From: UBA4729 sp038231175
GTDB taxonomy: Bacteria; Patescibacteriota; Saccharimonadia; Saccharimonadales; UBA4665
Assembly (NCBI GenBank): GCA_038231175.1
Contig: JBBRLU010000001.1
Span: forward strand, 1 to 49,970
DNA: 49,970 nt
Reading direction: 5' to 3'
Every line of letters starts with the position of its first letter. Positions within the stretch are counted from its first letter, which is position 1. The notes beneath the pieces were generated by a model. It ran no database searches. It saw only the letters and a list, made by a program, of their open reading frames with translations, and was not told where the DNA came from. A program made the translations under genes and the position numbers. Shown here one piece after another: positions 10,800-18,798 of the stretch.

Positions 10800-11837
10800 A
10801 TGTTTAAGAAGATATTAAAAACCAGCACCGAAACATCAGACCCTCAGCAGGCCGAGTCGTGGGCAAAATGGCTTAGCGATGAGCCGTTTGAGGCGCCCCA
10901 CATAGCTACGCCACCGCCTCAGTCGGAAGCTATAGCAACGCCTCAGCCGGCCGCCTCAGCTGCGCCCGCAAGCCCGCCGCGTGGCCAAACCTACCGGGCT
11001 AATTATTGCCAACCGGCGCGTAGCTATACGGCTTCGCCGCCAGTCCTTCAGCGGCGTCCAGCGACTGTAATGCCGCCCACGGCTACTGCGCCAGTAGCGA
11101 ACGCCGCGTCTGCGCCCATGGGGGCTAATGAACCACAAGCCACGCCTACCGTCTCACTACAGATTTCTATTCCGGCCGTCAAGGTGCCACACGGCGTGCG
11201 AACAACCGCTGTCGCAGCCCAACGGCTAGCTGTCATATATGCTCGCGCTATACAGCGCCTGGCCTTAACAGTCTATACCTCGGCTAAGGCCCACAAGCGA
11301 GCAACTAGCGGGCTAGTTGTAGTCGGCGCAGTTGTAGCCGTAGGCTTGATAGGTGCCCAAGTTTTTACACAAATCAAGCATTCGCCGGGGACTCGAGCAA
11401 TACCAACTGCAGCGGCTAGCGCTGTACAACCAGCGGCTGATCCGACGGTACCTGCGCAGCCGACGTTCGCCGTTGTGATTCCTAAATCGCGTCCAGAACT
11501 GGCTCAGGCCACAGCTGGAAAATCGTTCTTTGACAGTAAACGTAACAGCTATAGCTACAATGATGACTTCCAATACAGGACTATCCTAGTCAGTGAGCAG
11601 TTAGTACCAGCCAAATTTAAGACCGAGGGCGAAGCCCTGACGAACGTTGCACAACAAGTGGGCGCTAAAGAAGTTATGGCCACGGCTAACGGCGCCGCAT
11701 ATCTGGGTACCGATGCCAAATCTGGCCAGCAAACCATCGTCTATGTTACGAAAGGCATTCTGATATTCATCCAAAGTCCTTTCAGTTACACGGCCCTCAA
11801 ATGGCAACCGTATCTAGAAGCTTTACACCAGGTGTGA
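10800..11837 (+). CDS. Membrane-anchored protein with Pro/Ala-rich cytoplasmic region
   Basis: A 345-residue protein starting 9 nt after the Kelch gene stops, so probably co-transcribed. Residues 30-115 are Pro/Ala-rich and probably disordered. A short strand motif, SLQISIP (119-125), resembles SLQIRLP (34-40) of the Kelch protein. One transmembrane helix lies at about 169-190 (GLVVVGAVVAVGLIGAQVF). The remaining 150 or so residues would be outside and end in a compact alpha/beta-looking domain after a Tyr/Asp-rich stretch. No family is recognised. Its position suggests a role in anchoring, assembly or export of the neighbouring surface proteins, but this is only inferred. Confidence 0.75.
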   Translation: MFKKILKTSTETSDPQQAESWAKWLSDEPFEAPHIATPPPQSEAIATPQPAASAAPASPPRGQTYRANYCQPARSYTASPPVLQRRPATVMPPTATAPVANAASAPMGANEPQATPTVSLQISIPAVKVPHGVRTTAVAAQRLAVIYARAIQRLALTVYTSAKAHKRATSGLVVVGAVVAVGLIGAQVFTQIKHSPGTRAIPTAAASAVQPAADPTVPAQPTFAVVIPKSRPELAQATAGKSFFDSKRNSYSYNDDFQYRTILVSEQLVPAKFKTEGEALTNVAQQVGAKEVMATANGAAYLGTDAKSGQQTIVYVTKGILIFIQSPFSYTALKWQPYLEALHQV

Positions 11838-11875
11838 CCAAAAAATTTATCCACAGGATTTTAGCAATAAAACAC

Positions 11876-11905
11876 TTTACAACCAGGGTAGTAGGGGTCT
11901 ACAAT
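11876..11905 (+). promoter_or_regulatory. Sigma70-type promoter of the 11.9-12.28 kb transcript
   Basis: A -35 TTTACA (11876-11881), an 18-nt spacer and a -10 TACAAT (11900-11905). A transcript starting near 11912 and ending at the terminator at 12246-12275 would be about 360 nt. This is one of the few full -35/-10 promoters in the window. Confidence 0.55.
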
Positions 11906-11952
11906 TAAGTTCAGATTACACAAAACAAACAGCAGATCAAACCAATAAACAA

Positions 11953-12006
11953 ATGAACACAAATAACTCAACTATTAGACGCTTCGCCTTTGGTGCCTCT
12001 CCGTAA
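11953..12006 (+). other. Possible 17-codon leader ORF ending in a hairpin
   Basis: ATG to TAA encodes a 17-residue peptide (NTNNSTIRRFAFGASP after Met). The stop codon lies at the tip of the strong hairpin at 11992-12025. No clear Shine-Dalgarno sequence precedes it. It may be a leader peptide or simply chance; no homology can be claimed. Confidence 0.2.
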
Positions 12007-12025
12007 CTCCTACGGATAGGTAGCC
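11992..12025 (+). ncRNA. Strong hairpin within a candidate small RNA or leader
   Basis: GGTGCCTCTCCGTA and TACGGATAGGTAGCC pair around the loop ACTCC, with one mismatch and one bulge. No U-tract follows, so it is not an intrinsic terminator. It lies 80 nt into the predicted 360-nt transcript, which is otherwise A-rich and little structured. The locus as a whole could be a small RNA or the leader of the 40-residue ORF. It does not fit tmRNA, RNase P RNA or 6S RNA. Confidence 0.4.
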
Positions 12026-12084
12026 AGTAAACTAAAACCAAAAACTATAGCAAATAAACAAAAAATCAAAAAAGGGCCAAGATC

Positions 12085-12207
12085 GTGAAACGAGACAAAA
12101 AACAACAAGACGACCGATTATTAAAACAGTTAACTCGTCAGGAAAGAAAACAGCAGGAAGCTTTAAGAAAACTTATCTTAAGCGACAAGCTATTCCAGTT
12201 CGTGTGA
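12085..12207 (+). CDS. Possible 40-residue basic peptide
   Basis: A GTG start gives a 40-residue peptide rich in Lys, Arg and Gln (begins MKRDKKQQDDRLLKQL), predicted as one charged helix, perhaps nucleic-acid or ribosome associated. AAGGG lies 11 nt upstream as a weak Shine-Dalgarno sequence. It is the longest ORF in the 550-nt gap and is followed 38 nt later by an intrinsic terminator. No family is recognised. The A-rich local composition differs from most genes here, so coding is uncertain. Confidence 0.35.
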   Translation: MKRDKKQQDDRLLKQLTRQERKQQEALRKLILSDKLFQFV

Positions 12208-12245
12208 TCCGTTAAGCCCCGTTAGAAAAACAAAAACAAACATAT

Positions 12246-12275
12246 AAAAACGCCAGGTCCAAACTGGCGTTTTTT
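12246..12275 (+). terminator. Intrinsic terminator upstream of parA
   Basis: CGCCAG/CTGGCG stem (12251-12256 and 12264-12269) with a 7-nt loop, flanked by AAAAA before and a run of T after. It ends the transcript of the 11.9 kb promoter. The A/T flanks would let it work in both directions. Confidence 0.85.
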
Positions 12276-12366
12276 CTGCATCTGTTAAAGTATGCTATGG
12301 CTAGTACTATACGGCTATTTTTATATAGTTTTGATAGCTTGAGCGGCTTGGCGCGGCGCTCGAAAA

Positions 12367-12375
12367 TGCTATACT
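12367..12375 (+). promoter_or_regulatory. Extended -10 promoter of parA
   Basis: TGC-TATACT ends 12 nt before the parA ATG. A possible -35 TTGGCG lies 16 nt upstream of the -10. The predicted leader is about 5 nt or less. Confidence 0.55.
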
Positions 12376-12387
12376 TACACTAAGCTT

Positions 12388-13146
12388 ATGACACAAAAAA
12401 TTATTGCCGTGGTGAATCAAAAGGGAGGAGTGGGGAAGACCACAACCACTATTAACGTTGCCGCTCAGTTAGCCTCTGCCGGCCATTCGGTTTTACTAGC
12501 CGACCTAGATCCGCAGGGCAACGCTACTAGCGGATTGGGTCTCGATAAACACGGTCCGGTAACAATGTATGAATTACTATGCCACGACCAGCAACTGCCG
12601 CAAGCGGTGCTGGAAACCAACGTCGCACAATTATTCGTCATTAGTGCCAATACCAATCTGGCCGGCGCCGAAATCGAGCTCGTCGACCGCGAGCGCCGCG
12701 AATTTGCCTTGCAGCAGGTGCTGCAAGCCGCCGACTACGACTACATCGTCATCGATTGTCCGCCGTCGCTCGGTCTGCTGACTATCAATGCCTTGACGGC
12801 TGCCACTCAGGTACTGATGCCGGTCCAGGCCGAATACTACGCACTGGAAGGTCTTAGCCAATTATTAAACACCGTCCAAGCCGTCAAGCACAGCACCAAC
12901 CCCGAGCTCGAACTATTAGGCGTCGTCCTGACGATGTACGACAAGCGCACCAGCCTCAGCGAACAAGTCCGTGACGAAGTTAAAAAATACTTCGGCGAGA
13001 ATCTATTCACGACCGTCATCCCGCGCAACATCCGGCTGGCCGAAGCACCAAGCTACGGCAAGACTATCTTTGAACACGATAAGTGGAGTAAGGGTGCCCG
13101 GGCCTACAAAGCGCTGACTAAGGAAATTATCAGCCGAACCCAATAA
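12388..13146 (+). CDS. parA: Chromosome-partitioning ATPase ParA/Soj
   Basis: 252 residues, the normal size for chromosomal ParA/Soj. The deviant Walker A KGGVGKTTT is at residues 12-20, the Walker A' region LADLDPQGNATSGLG follows at about 38-52, and Walker B is VIDCPPSLGLLT. These ATPases dimerise on DNA with ATP and move ParB-parS complexes to segregate chromosomes. The start follows a TGC-TATACT element by 12 nt and has no Shine-Dalgarno sequence. The gene converges with parB, the stops being about 20 nt apart, instead of forming the usual parAB operon. Confidence 0.93.
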   Translation: MTQKIIAVVNQKGGVGKTTTTINVAAQLASAGHSVLLADLDPQGNATSGLGLDKHGPVTMYELLCHDQQLPQAVLETNVAQLFVISANTNLAGAEIELVDRERREFALQQVLQAADYDYIVIDCPPSLGLLTINALTAATQVLMPVQAEYYALEGLSQLLNTVQAVKHSTNPELELLGVVLTMYDKRTSLSEQVRDEVKKYFGENLFTTVIPRNIRLAEAPSYGKTIFEHDKWSKGARAYKALTKEIISRTQ

Positions 13147-13167
13147 CTGGTGCGCCGCAACAGCGAC

Positions 13168-14037
13168 TTATTGTAACTGAGCTAGTATTTTGTGTAGTTC
13201 GTCGTCGGACCTGAACGTGATTTCCAAACGACCACCTTTGGCGGTGCGCTTAAGCTGGACCGCTGCGCCCAGCTGTTTGGCCAGGGCCCTGGTAGCCGGG
13301 GTTTCGGTTTCGATGCGTTGGCGGACGGCGGCCGGCTCTTTGACACCGGCTTTGAGGCTGGCGACGTAGCGCTCGGCTTGGCGGACGCTCCAAGCTTGAT
13401 TGATAATGTGCTGGAGTAGGCTAGCTTGTTCCTTATCCTGGCCCTTCAAGGCTAAGATTGCTCGGGCGTGGCCCTCGCTGATCTGGTGACTGGCCAAGGC
13501 CGCCTGGGCGGCAGTCGGTAATTGTAATAAGCGCACCAGATTATTGACGGTCGACGGAGCTTTGCCGAGTCGTTTGGCGATGACTTCGTAGGCCACCGAG
13601 AACTGATCGTGCAAGCGGTGCAGACTGAGGGCCTGTTCGAGTGGGCTTAAGTCGACGCGCTGGACGTTTTCGACCAGGGCGATCTCTAATTGCTGCAATT
13701 CCTTTAAGCTGCGGACGATGGCCGGCACGGTGTTTAAGCCGGCCAGTTTAGCGGCTCGCCAGCGGCGCTCGCCGGCTACGATCTGGTACCGCTTGTTGCC
13801 GAGTGATCGGACTACCAGCGGCAACAGCACGCCGTGCTCGGTAATCGAGTCGGCCAGTTCTTGCAAGGCACCGGCGTCAAAGTGACGGCGCGGTTGCCTG
13901 GCGTCGGCCTCGACGCTATCGAGCGCCAGCTTCTGGATCCGCTCATCGTCATTCGGCAGCAGCAGCGTCTTGTCGAACGTCTGGGGCAACAAGGTTTCAA
14001 ACCCGCGTCCGAGACCCCGTTTTGGTGTTTGGCTCAT
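13168..14037 (-). CDS. parB: Chromosome-partitioning protein ParB/Spo0J
   Basis: 289 residues. The N-terminus MSQTPKRGLGRGFETLLP is a typical ParA-interacting lead. The ParB CTPase/sulfiredoxin-like domain holds the GERRWRAAKLAG motif at about 89-100. A KorB-like HTH follows (LSPLEQALSLHRLHDQF, then VIAKRLGKAPSTVNNLVRLL), and a C-terminal dimerisation region ends the protein. ParB loads at parS sites near the origin and spreads as a CTP clamp. It lies downstream of lepB on the same strand with a 33-nt gap. No consensus parS was found in the window. A possible -10 TACGCT preceded by TGC lies 9 nt before the start. Confidence 0.93.
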   Translation of the reverse strand: MSQTPKRGLGRGFETLLPQTFDKTLLLPNDDERIQKLALDSVEADARQPRRHFDAGALQELADSITEHGVLLPLVVRSLGNKRYQIVAGERRWRAAKLAGLNTVPAIVRSLKELQQLEIALVENVQRVDLSPLEQALSLHRLHDQFSVAYEVIAKRLGKAPSTVNNLVRLLQLPTAAQAALASHQISEGHARAILALKGQDKEQASLLQHIINQAWSVRQAERYVASLKAGVKEPAAVRQRIETETPATRALAKQLGAAVQLKRTAKGGRLEITFRSDDELHKILAQLQ

Positions 14038-14070
14038 ATTACTATAAGCGTAGCATATGCCTAATCAGTA

Positions 14071-14796
14071 TTAAAACGATTTAATCTGATTGGTCGGGAA
14101 AACCCGGACCACCAGTTTGCCGACGATCTGATTGGCGTTGATCGGGCCGAAGGCTCGGGAGTCGAGCGAATCGGGACGGTTATCACCGGACACGAACAAC
14201 TGATCGGTGCTGAGGGTGACATCTATATCACCGGAAGTAGTCGGGAAGTTGGGGTAGGCGTAGCCCAGGGTCTTGTCGGGTTGGAAGCCGTCGGGGTGGG
14301 CGCCGTTATGGATCGTGATGGTGCCGTCTTTGACGACTACCCGGTCACCGGGCAGGCCGATGACACGCTTGATCAGCTGCTTGCTATCTTCTTGGCCGAA
14401 CTGGCCGAGACCGCTCTCGGTAAAGACGATGACGTCGCCGCGCTTAGGGATATAGGCGTGGTGCGTCAGACGGGCCCAGGTACGCGGCACCTTCCAGATA
14501 ATCAGCTTATCCTGATTCTGCAGCGTCTGCTGCATGCTGGGGCCGTCGACCTGGTAGGAGCGGAAAACGAAGCCGATCATGAATAAGGCGACCAGCAGAG
14601 CCGTCACCAGGATGCCGACCGTCGAGGCGAAATCACGCCAGCCGCTACCGCTGTTATTATCGCCGCTGCGGGCTGCCGTAGCCGAGGGCAAAGGTGTGAT
14701 GCGTGGTTCTGTCTGAGCTTGGACGGGGGTCAGATTACCCGGCGGCTGGTGGACCGGATCGGGCTGGCGAGCCGGTGGTAAAATGTCGTTGTTCAT
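14071..14796 (-). CDS. lepB: Signal peptidase I
   Basis: 241 residues. A Pro-rich cytoplasmic N-terminus of about 50 residues precedes one transmembrane segment at about 58-78. The catalytic domain has the nucleophile Ser87 in DGPSMQQTL, the general base Lys143 in LIKRVIGLPGD, and box E SGDNRPDSLDSRAFG. It removes signal peptides from exported pre-proteins on the outer face of the membrane, and the Kelch and CHAP proteins here are plausible substrates. It is divergent from the LCP gene. The start follows a TGG-TATAGT element by 9 nt, with no Shine-Dalgarno sequence, so the mRNA is probably leaderless. Confidence 0.95.
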   Translation of the reverse strand: MNNDILPPARQPDPVHQPPGNLTPVQAQTEPRITPLPSATAARSGDNNSGSGWRDFASTVGILVTALLVALFMIGFVFRSYQVDGPSMQQTLQNQDKLIIWKVPRTWARLTHHAYIPKRGDVIVFTESGLGQFGQEDSKQLIKRVIGLPGDRVVVKDGTITIHNGAHPDGFQPDKTLGYAYPNFPTTSGDIDVTLSTDQLFVSGDNRPDSLDSRAFGPINANQIVGKLVVRVFPTNQIKSF

Positions 14797-14805
14797 TAAT
14801 AGTCA

Positions 14806-14814
14806 ACTATACCA
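14806..14814 (-). promoter_or_regulatory. Extended -10 promoter of lepB
   Basis: On the minus strand, TGG-TATAGT ends 9 nt before the lepB start codon. Transcription would begin at or next to the ATG. Confidence 0.55.
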
Positions 14815-14854
14815 TAGGTGATAGGCACAGGCGTTGTTAAATAATCGTTAGCGG

Positions 14855-14884
14855 TTTACAGATTAAGCGTTAACGAGTTATACT
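14855..14884 (+). promoter_or_regulatory. Promoter of LCP-family gene
   Basis: A -35 TTTACA (14855-14860), an 18-nt spacer and a -10 TATACT (14879-14884), ending 13 nt before the ATG. The predicted leader is only about 6 nt. It is divergent from the lepB promoter in the same 101-nt gap. Confidence 0.6.
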
Positions 14885-14897
14885 ACAGGCACTAAAG

Positions 14898-16631
14898 ATG
14901 GATAGTTCGCGATACAAGCGGCGTGAAACACAAACAAGACGCCACCTAACAAACGATTTCCGGGGACCAGCTGCAGCGGTCCGATCGGCTCGTTCGATGG
15001 ACCCTTTTACGGTCAGCCGACCGACCACCCCCTCGGCACAAGCGCCAGCCGCGCCGGCAGTGCTGGCTGTCGCCCCAGTTCAGCTAGTACCAGTGCAGCG
15101 CGCCCCTGATCCGGCGCCAACCTTATTAGAGCCGATAACCGTCGCTCGGGCGCCGCAGCCGCTAGCGCCAGCCGCCAGTGCCGATCAACCGCCTAGCGGC
15201 CTACCGAACCGGCCGCTGCCTATCAGCATGGCCATCCCTGGCGCCCCCAGCCCCGAAAAAGCGGCCGGCGTCAGAGTCTTGAAGAGCCGCTGGAAAGCCA
15301 TCCGCAAGTGGACCTTCCGTAGTACGGCCATCGTCTTAGTGTTGGTGATCGCCGGCGGCGGCCTGGTCGTATCCCAAGGCTGGCTGAAGGCTAAAAAAGT
15401 TTTTCGTGGTGGTACTAGCTCGGCGGCCGCCCTGCAGACCAATGTCAATCCACAGTTATTAAAAGGTGAGGGCGACGGCCGGATCAACGTCCTGCTGCTC
15501 GGCCGCGGTGGCGGCAGCCACGACGCCCCTGACCTGACCGACACCATGATGGTAGCCAGCATCGACCCGGTCAACCACACCTCGACGCTGCTCAGCATCC
15601 CACGCGATATGTATGTCAAGGTCGACGGTGCCGGCTCGATGAAGATCAACGCCGCCTGGGAAACGGGCAAATATAAGTACCTCGGCAAAGTCTCACCCAA
15701 CAACCCGAGCGCCCAGGGAACGCTGGCCGGTTTTACGACCGTCGACCAGGTCGTCGAGAAGGTTATCGGCGTGCCGATCCATTACAACGTACTGATTGAT
15801 TTTGACGCCTTCAAGCAGGCCGTCGACACCGTCGGTGGTGTCACGGTCACGGTGCCGGAAAACCTGGTCGACCCGACCATCGCTTGGGAAAACGCCAATA
15901 ATCCGATTATCGCTAAAGTCGGCGCCCAGAACTTTAACGGCCGCCAAGCTTTGCTCTACAGTCGATCGCGCGAAACCAGTAGCGACTTTGCCCGTGGCCA
16001 ACGCCAACGTGCCGTCTTACTAGCCCTCAAAGAAAAAGTCAGTACCCTCGGCACGCTCGCCAACCCGACCAAGCTGGCCAGCTTAGCCAACGCTTTCGGC
16101 AGCAACGTCCAGACCGACCTCAGCCTCAGCGACGCCACCCACTTTGCCGACATCATCAAGGATATCAATAACACTAACGTCAACTCCATCGGCCTGGCCG
16201 ATGCGCCCAACAGCTACGTCACTACCGCTACTGTCGGCAACCAGTCGGTCGTCCAGCCCAAGGCTGGTGACGGAAACTTCAGCGCCATCCAGACCTTTGT
16301 CCGGGGCCAGCTGAAAGACCCGTACCTCATGAAAGAGCAGGCCAAGATCCAGGTCTATAACGGTACCACCGTGGCTGGCCTGGCCGGGACCCAGGCCGAT
16401 ACCCTCAAGAGCTATGGCTACACCGTCACCGGCACCGGTAACGCCCCGACCAAGGGCTATGCCCAGACGATAGTCGTCGACCTGACGGCCGGCGCCAAGA
16501 AATATACCAAGCACTACCTCGAGCAGCGTTACGGCGTAACGGCGGTGACGACACTGCCGGACGCTACGATTACCCCGAATGGCGCCGACTTTGTTATCAT
16601 AGTAGGGAATGATTCGACCACTACTAACTAA
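14898..16631 (+). CDS. LytR-CpsA-Psr (LCP) family cell-wall polymer transferase
   Basis: 577 residues. Residues 1-135 are a Pro/Ala-rich cytoplasmic region, with a transmembrane helix at about 142-160. An extracellular LCP domain follows from about 190, with GRINVLLLGRGG, the DLTDTMMVASID core, LLSIPRDMYV, and Arg-rich YSRSRETSSDFARGQRQR. A LytR_C domain forms the last 95 residues or so (KIQVYNGTTVAGLA onward). LCP enzymes transfer lipid-linked glycopolymers to peptidoglycan, so the cell likely decorates a Gram-positive-like wall. The 3' end overlaps the next gene by 23 nt, indicating coupling. Confidence 0.92.
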   Translation: MDSSRYKRRETQTRRHLTNDFRGPAAAVRSARSMDPFTVSRPTTPSAQAPAAPAVLAVAPVQLVPVQRAPDPAPTLLEPITVARAPQPLAPAASADQPPSGLPNRPLPISMAIPGAPSPEKAAGVRVLKSRWKAIRKWTFRSTAIVLVLVIAGGGLVVSQGWLKAKKVFRGGTSSAAALQTNVNPQLLKGEGDGRINVLLLGRGGGSHDAPDLTDTMMVASIDPVNHTSTLLSIPRDMYVKVDGAGSMKINAAWETGKYKYLGKVSPNNPSAQGTLAGFTTVDQVVEKVIGVPIHYNVLIDFDAFKQAVDTVGGVTVTVPENLVDPTIAWENANNPIIAKVGAQNFNGRQALLYSRSRETSSDFARGQRQRAVLLALKEKVSTLGTLANPTKLASLANAFGSNVQTDLSLSDATHFADIIKDINNTNVNSIGLADAPNSYVTTATVGNQSVVQPKAGDGNFSAIQTFVRGQLKDPYLMKEQAKIQVYNGTTVAGLAGTQADTLKSYGYTVTGTGNAPTKGYAQTIVVDLTAGAKKYTKHYLEQRYGVTAVTTLPDATITPNGADFVIIVGNDSTTTN

Positions 16632-17361
16632 GGTCAAGCCGACTGCCGGTTTTGCCAATATCTTTCACTTGCTGCTGCTGATCACGCTGCCGGCCGTAGT
16701 GTTCATTTTAGTCCGCCTGAATTTTGAGCTGTTGGCGCTGAACACCATCATTCTTAGTAAGTGGCGGATGTTTGCCGTCCGACCACGCTTCTGGGCAGCT
16801 AATATCCGGGCTAACGCCATCGATATCATCGTCGGACTGTCGGCCGTCTTATTCATGACTCATTCAACCAGCCTGGCGTTGCAGGGGTTGTATGCCGTGT
16901 CATACGGCGGCTGGCTGATCTTTATCAAACCGCGTAGCAGCTTGTTATTCACGTCTTTGCAAGCCGCGATCGGCCAGTTATGCGGCCTGATGGCGCTGTA
17001 TCTGACCTGGGCCGCCGGACCGCTGGTCGGGCTGGTCTTCGTGACCGGCATCATCTGTTTCTTGGCGGCCCGGCACTTCTTTGATAGTTTCAACGAGCCG
17101 TACGCTAGGCTGCTAGCCTTCCTGTGGGGTTATTTCGGCGCCGCCCTGGCCTGGCTGCTGGGGCACTGGCTGCTGTTTTACCAACTGATCGCTCAACCGA
17201 CGCTGCTACTGAGCGCCCTGGGGTATGGTCTAGCAGTTTTATATTACTTAGATCACCACGGCCGGCTCAACAAAGGTCTGCAACAACAGTTTGTATTAGT
17301 CATGTTTGCCATTATCTTGCTGGTCCTGACGCTGTCCGATTGGGGCGATAAAGCCGTCTAA
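16609..17361 (+). CDS. Polytopic membrane protein of unknown function
   Basis: 250 residues, very hydrophobic, with about seven or eight transmembrane segments and short loops. No catalytic motif or transporter signature is recognised. The ATG lies inside the 3' end of the LCP gene (23-nt overlap). A TGT-TATCAT element ends 8 nt before it, so it may be expressed both with the LCP gene and from its own leaderless promoter. The pairing suggests an envelope role, which is inference only. Confidence 0.75.
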   Translation: MIRPLLTKVKPTAGFANIFHLLLLITLPAVVFILVRLNFELLALNTIILSKWRMFAVRPRFWAANIRANAIDIIVGLSAVLFMTHSTSLALQGLYAVSYGGWLIFIKPRSSLLFTSLQAAIGQLCGLMALYLTWAAGPLVGLVFVTGIICFLAARHFFDSFNEPYARLLAFLWGYFGAALAWLLGHWLLFYQLIAQPTLLLSALGYGLAVLYYLDHHGRLNKGLQQQFVLVMFAIILLVLTLSDWGDKAV

Positions 17362-17376
17362 GGGTGCTAATTTTAA

Positions 17377-17405
17377 TTGCGAAAGCCTGCGCACTAGCTT
17401 AAGAT
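17377..17405 (+). promoter_or_regulatory. Candidate promoter of htrA-like gene
   Basis: TTGCGA (17377-17382), a 17-nt spacer, then TAAGAT (17400-17405). The leader of about 40 nt contains GGAGGAG just before the ATG. Confidence 0.4.
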
Positions 17406-17450
17406 TAATCTGAACAAGTCAGATAAAAGTCATTATGTGGAGGAGTTACC

Positions 17451-18791
17451 ATGCCTGATGTACCAGCCGACCAAGCAACCACCGCACCAAAACCCGATGT
17501 GGTTGCGCCAGCGCCTAGGGCAGCTTCGGCGGCTAATCGCCGTAGCGTCACTTTAACGCTTCCAGAATTAAAACGGCCAACCGTAGCTGTTGTGCTGACC
17601 AGCGGCCGGCTGCGCAGCGGTCTGCTAGCTGCCGCTTTTCTGCTGACGGCCGTCCTCGGCGGCGTCGGTGGTGGCTGGCTCGAAGCCCACCAGGAAAACA
17701 ACGGCTCCGGCTTCGGCTTCGGTGGTGGCTCGCTCAGTAACCAGAAGAAGATCGTCAGTAGCCAAAGTCAGCTCATCAGCCAGATAGCCAAGACTGTCGG
17801 TCCCAGCGTCGTCAGCGCTGCGCCGACCGGTTTCGAGAGCTTATTCGGCTCCAGCGGTGGCAGCGGTTCGCAGATGGTAGCCGCCGCCGGCACCGGCATC
17901 ATCATCCGTAAGGACGGCATCATCGTTACCAACCGCCACGTCGTACCGGCAGGCACCAACAGCGTCAGTGTCACGCTGAGCGACGGCACCGAATTAAAAG
18001 ACGTCAGCGTCATCGGCCGCACCAAAACCAGCGACACCCTCGATATCGCCTTTTTAAAGATCAATGACGCTAAAGGTCATAAACTGACGGCGGCCCGTAT
18101 CGGCGACTCGTCGACGGTCCAGGTCGGTGACGACGCCGTCGCTATCGGTAACGCCCTCGGCCAGTTCCAGAACACCGTCACCAGCGGTATTATTTCCGGC
18201 TATGGCCGGACCGTCCAAGCCAGCTCCGGCGGCGGTGACGGCAGTGCACCCGCCGCCCCCGGCGACACCGAGAACCTCGACAACCTGTTTCAGACCGACG
18301 CCGCCATCAATGAGGGCAACTCCGGCGGGCCGTTGGTTAACCTGAACGGGCAGGTGATAGGCATCAATACCGCTATCGCTGGCAACGCCCAGAACGTCGG
18401 CTTCTCAATTCCGATAAACGATGTCAAAGGCCTGATCAGCTCGGTCCTGAAGACCGGCAAAGTCGTCCGGCCGTACCTCGGCGTCCATTACGTCGCCGTC
18501 ACGGCCGACGTCGCCAAGCAGTTCGATCTACGTGTCAGCAACGGCGCGTTCATCGCCCCGGCCTTAGCCGCCAGCGACTCGTCGGTGGTCCTCGACAGCC
18601 CGGCCGACAAGGCTGGACTGAAAGAGCGCGATGTCATCACCAAAGTCGCCGGCCAGAACATCGACCAGACCCATAGCCTGACCAGCCTGCTCGGCCAACA
18701 CCAACCCGGCGACAAGATAGCCCTGACTATCGTCCGTGACGGCAAGACCCGGACCGTCGATGCCACGCTCGGCGCCACCCCGGTTAACTGA
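17451..18791 (+). CDS. htrA: HtrA/DegP-type membrane-anchored serine protease
   Basis: 446 residues. A Pro/Ala-rich cytoplasmic N-terminus contains the strand-like motif VTLTLP (33-38), followed by a transmembrane helix at about 56-74 and a Gly/Ser linker. The trypsin-like domain carries the full triad: His163 in TNRHVV, Asp198 in DTLDIAFLKI and Ser291 in NEGNSGGPLV. One PDZ domain covers about 345-440. HtrA proteases degrade misfolded exported proteins. The start is set by GGAGGAG six nt upstream of the ATG. A promoter candidate lies in the preceding gap, so it may be transcribed apart from the membrane-protein gene. Confidence 0.94.
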   Translation: MPDVPADQATTAPKPDVVAPAPRAASAANRRSVTLTLPELKRPTVAVVLTSGRLRSGLLAAAFLLTAVLGGVGGGWLEAHQENNGSGFGFGGGSLSNQKKIVSSQSQLISQIAKTVGPSVVSAAPTGFESLFGSSGGSGSQMVAAAGTGIIIRKDGIIVTNRHVVPAGTNSVSVTLSDGTELKDVSVIGRTKTSDTLDIAFLKINDAKGHKLTAARIGDSSTVQVGDDAVAIGNALGQFQNTVTSGIISGYGRTVQASSGGGDGSAPAAPGDTENLDNLFQTDAAINEGNSGGPLVNLNGQVIGINTAIAGNAQNVGFSIPINDVKGLISSVLKTGKVVRPYLGVHYVAVTADVAKQFDLRVSNGAFIAPALAASDSSVVLDSPADKAGLKERDVITKVAGQNIDQTHSLTSLLGQHQPGDKIALTIVRDGKTRTVDATLGATPVN

Positions 18792-18798
18792 ACTGGTG

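Noticed and set aside
11847..11855. A perfect DnaA box (TTATCCACA) near parA, suggesting oriC
   Set aside because: It is a single copy with no cluster and no AT-rich unwinding element. The same 9-mer occurs inside the proS coding region (near 27951), so chance is likely.
12084..12091. parS half-site CGTGAAAC (also at 14922-14929)
   Set aside because: Only one arm is present at each place; the palindromic partner TTTCACG is missing.
11900..12275. tmRNA (ssrA) in the 11.9-12.28 kb gap
   Set aside because: The size and the mini-ORF ending in a hairpin are suggestive, but there is no tRNA-like acceptor/T-arm, no CCA region and no consensus tag ending.
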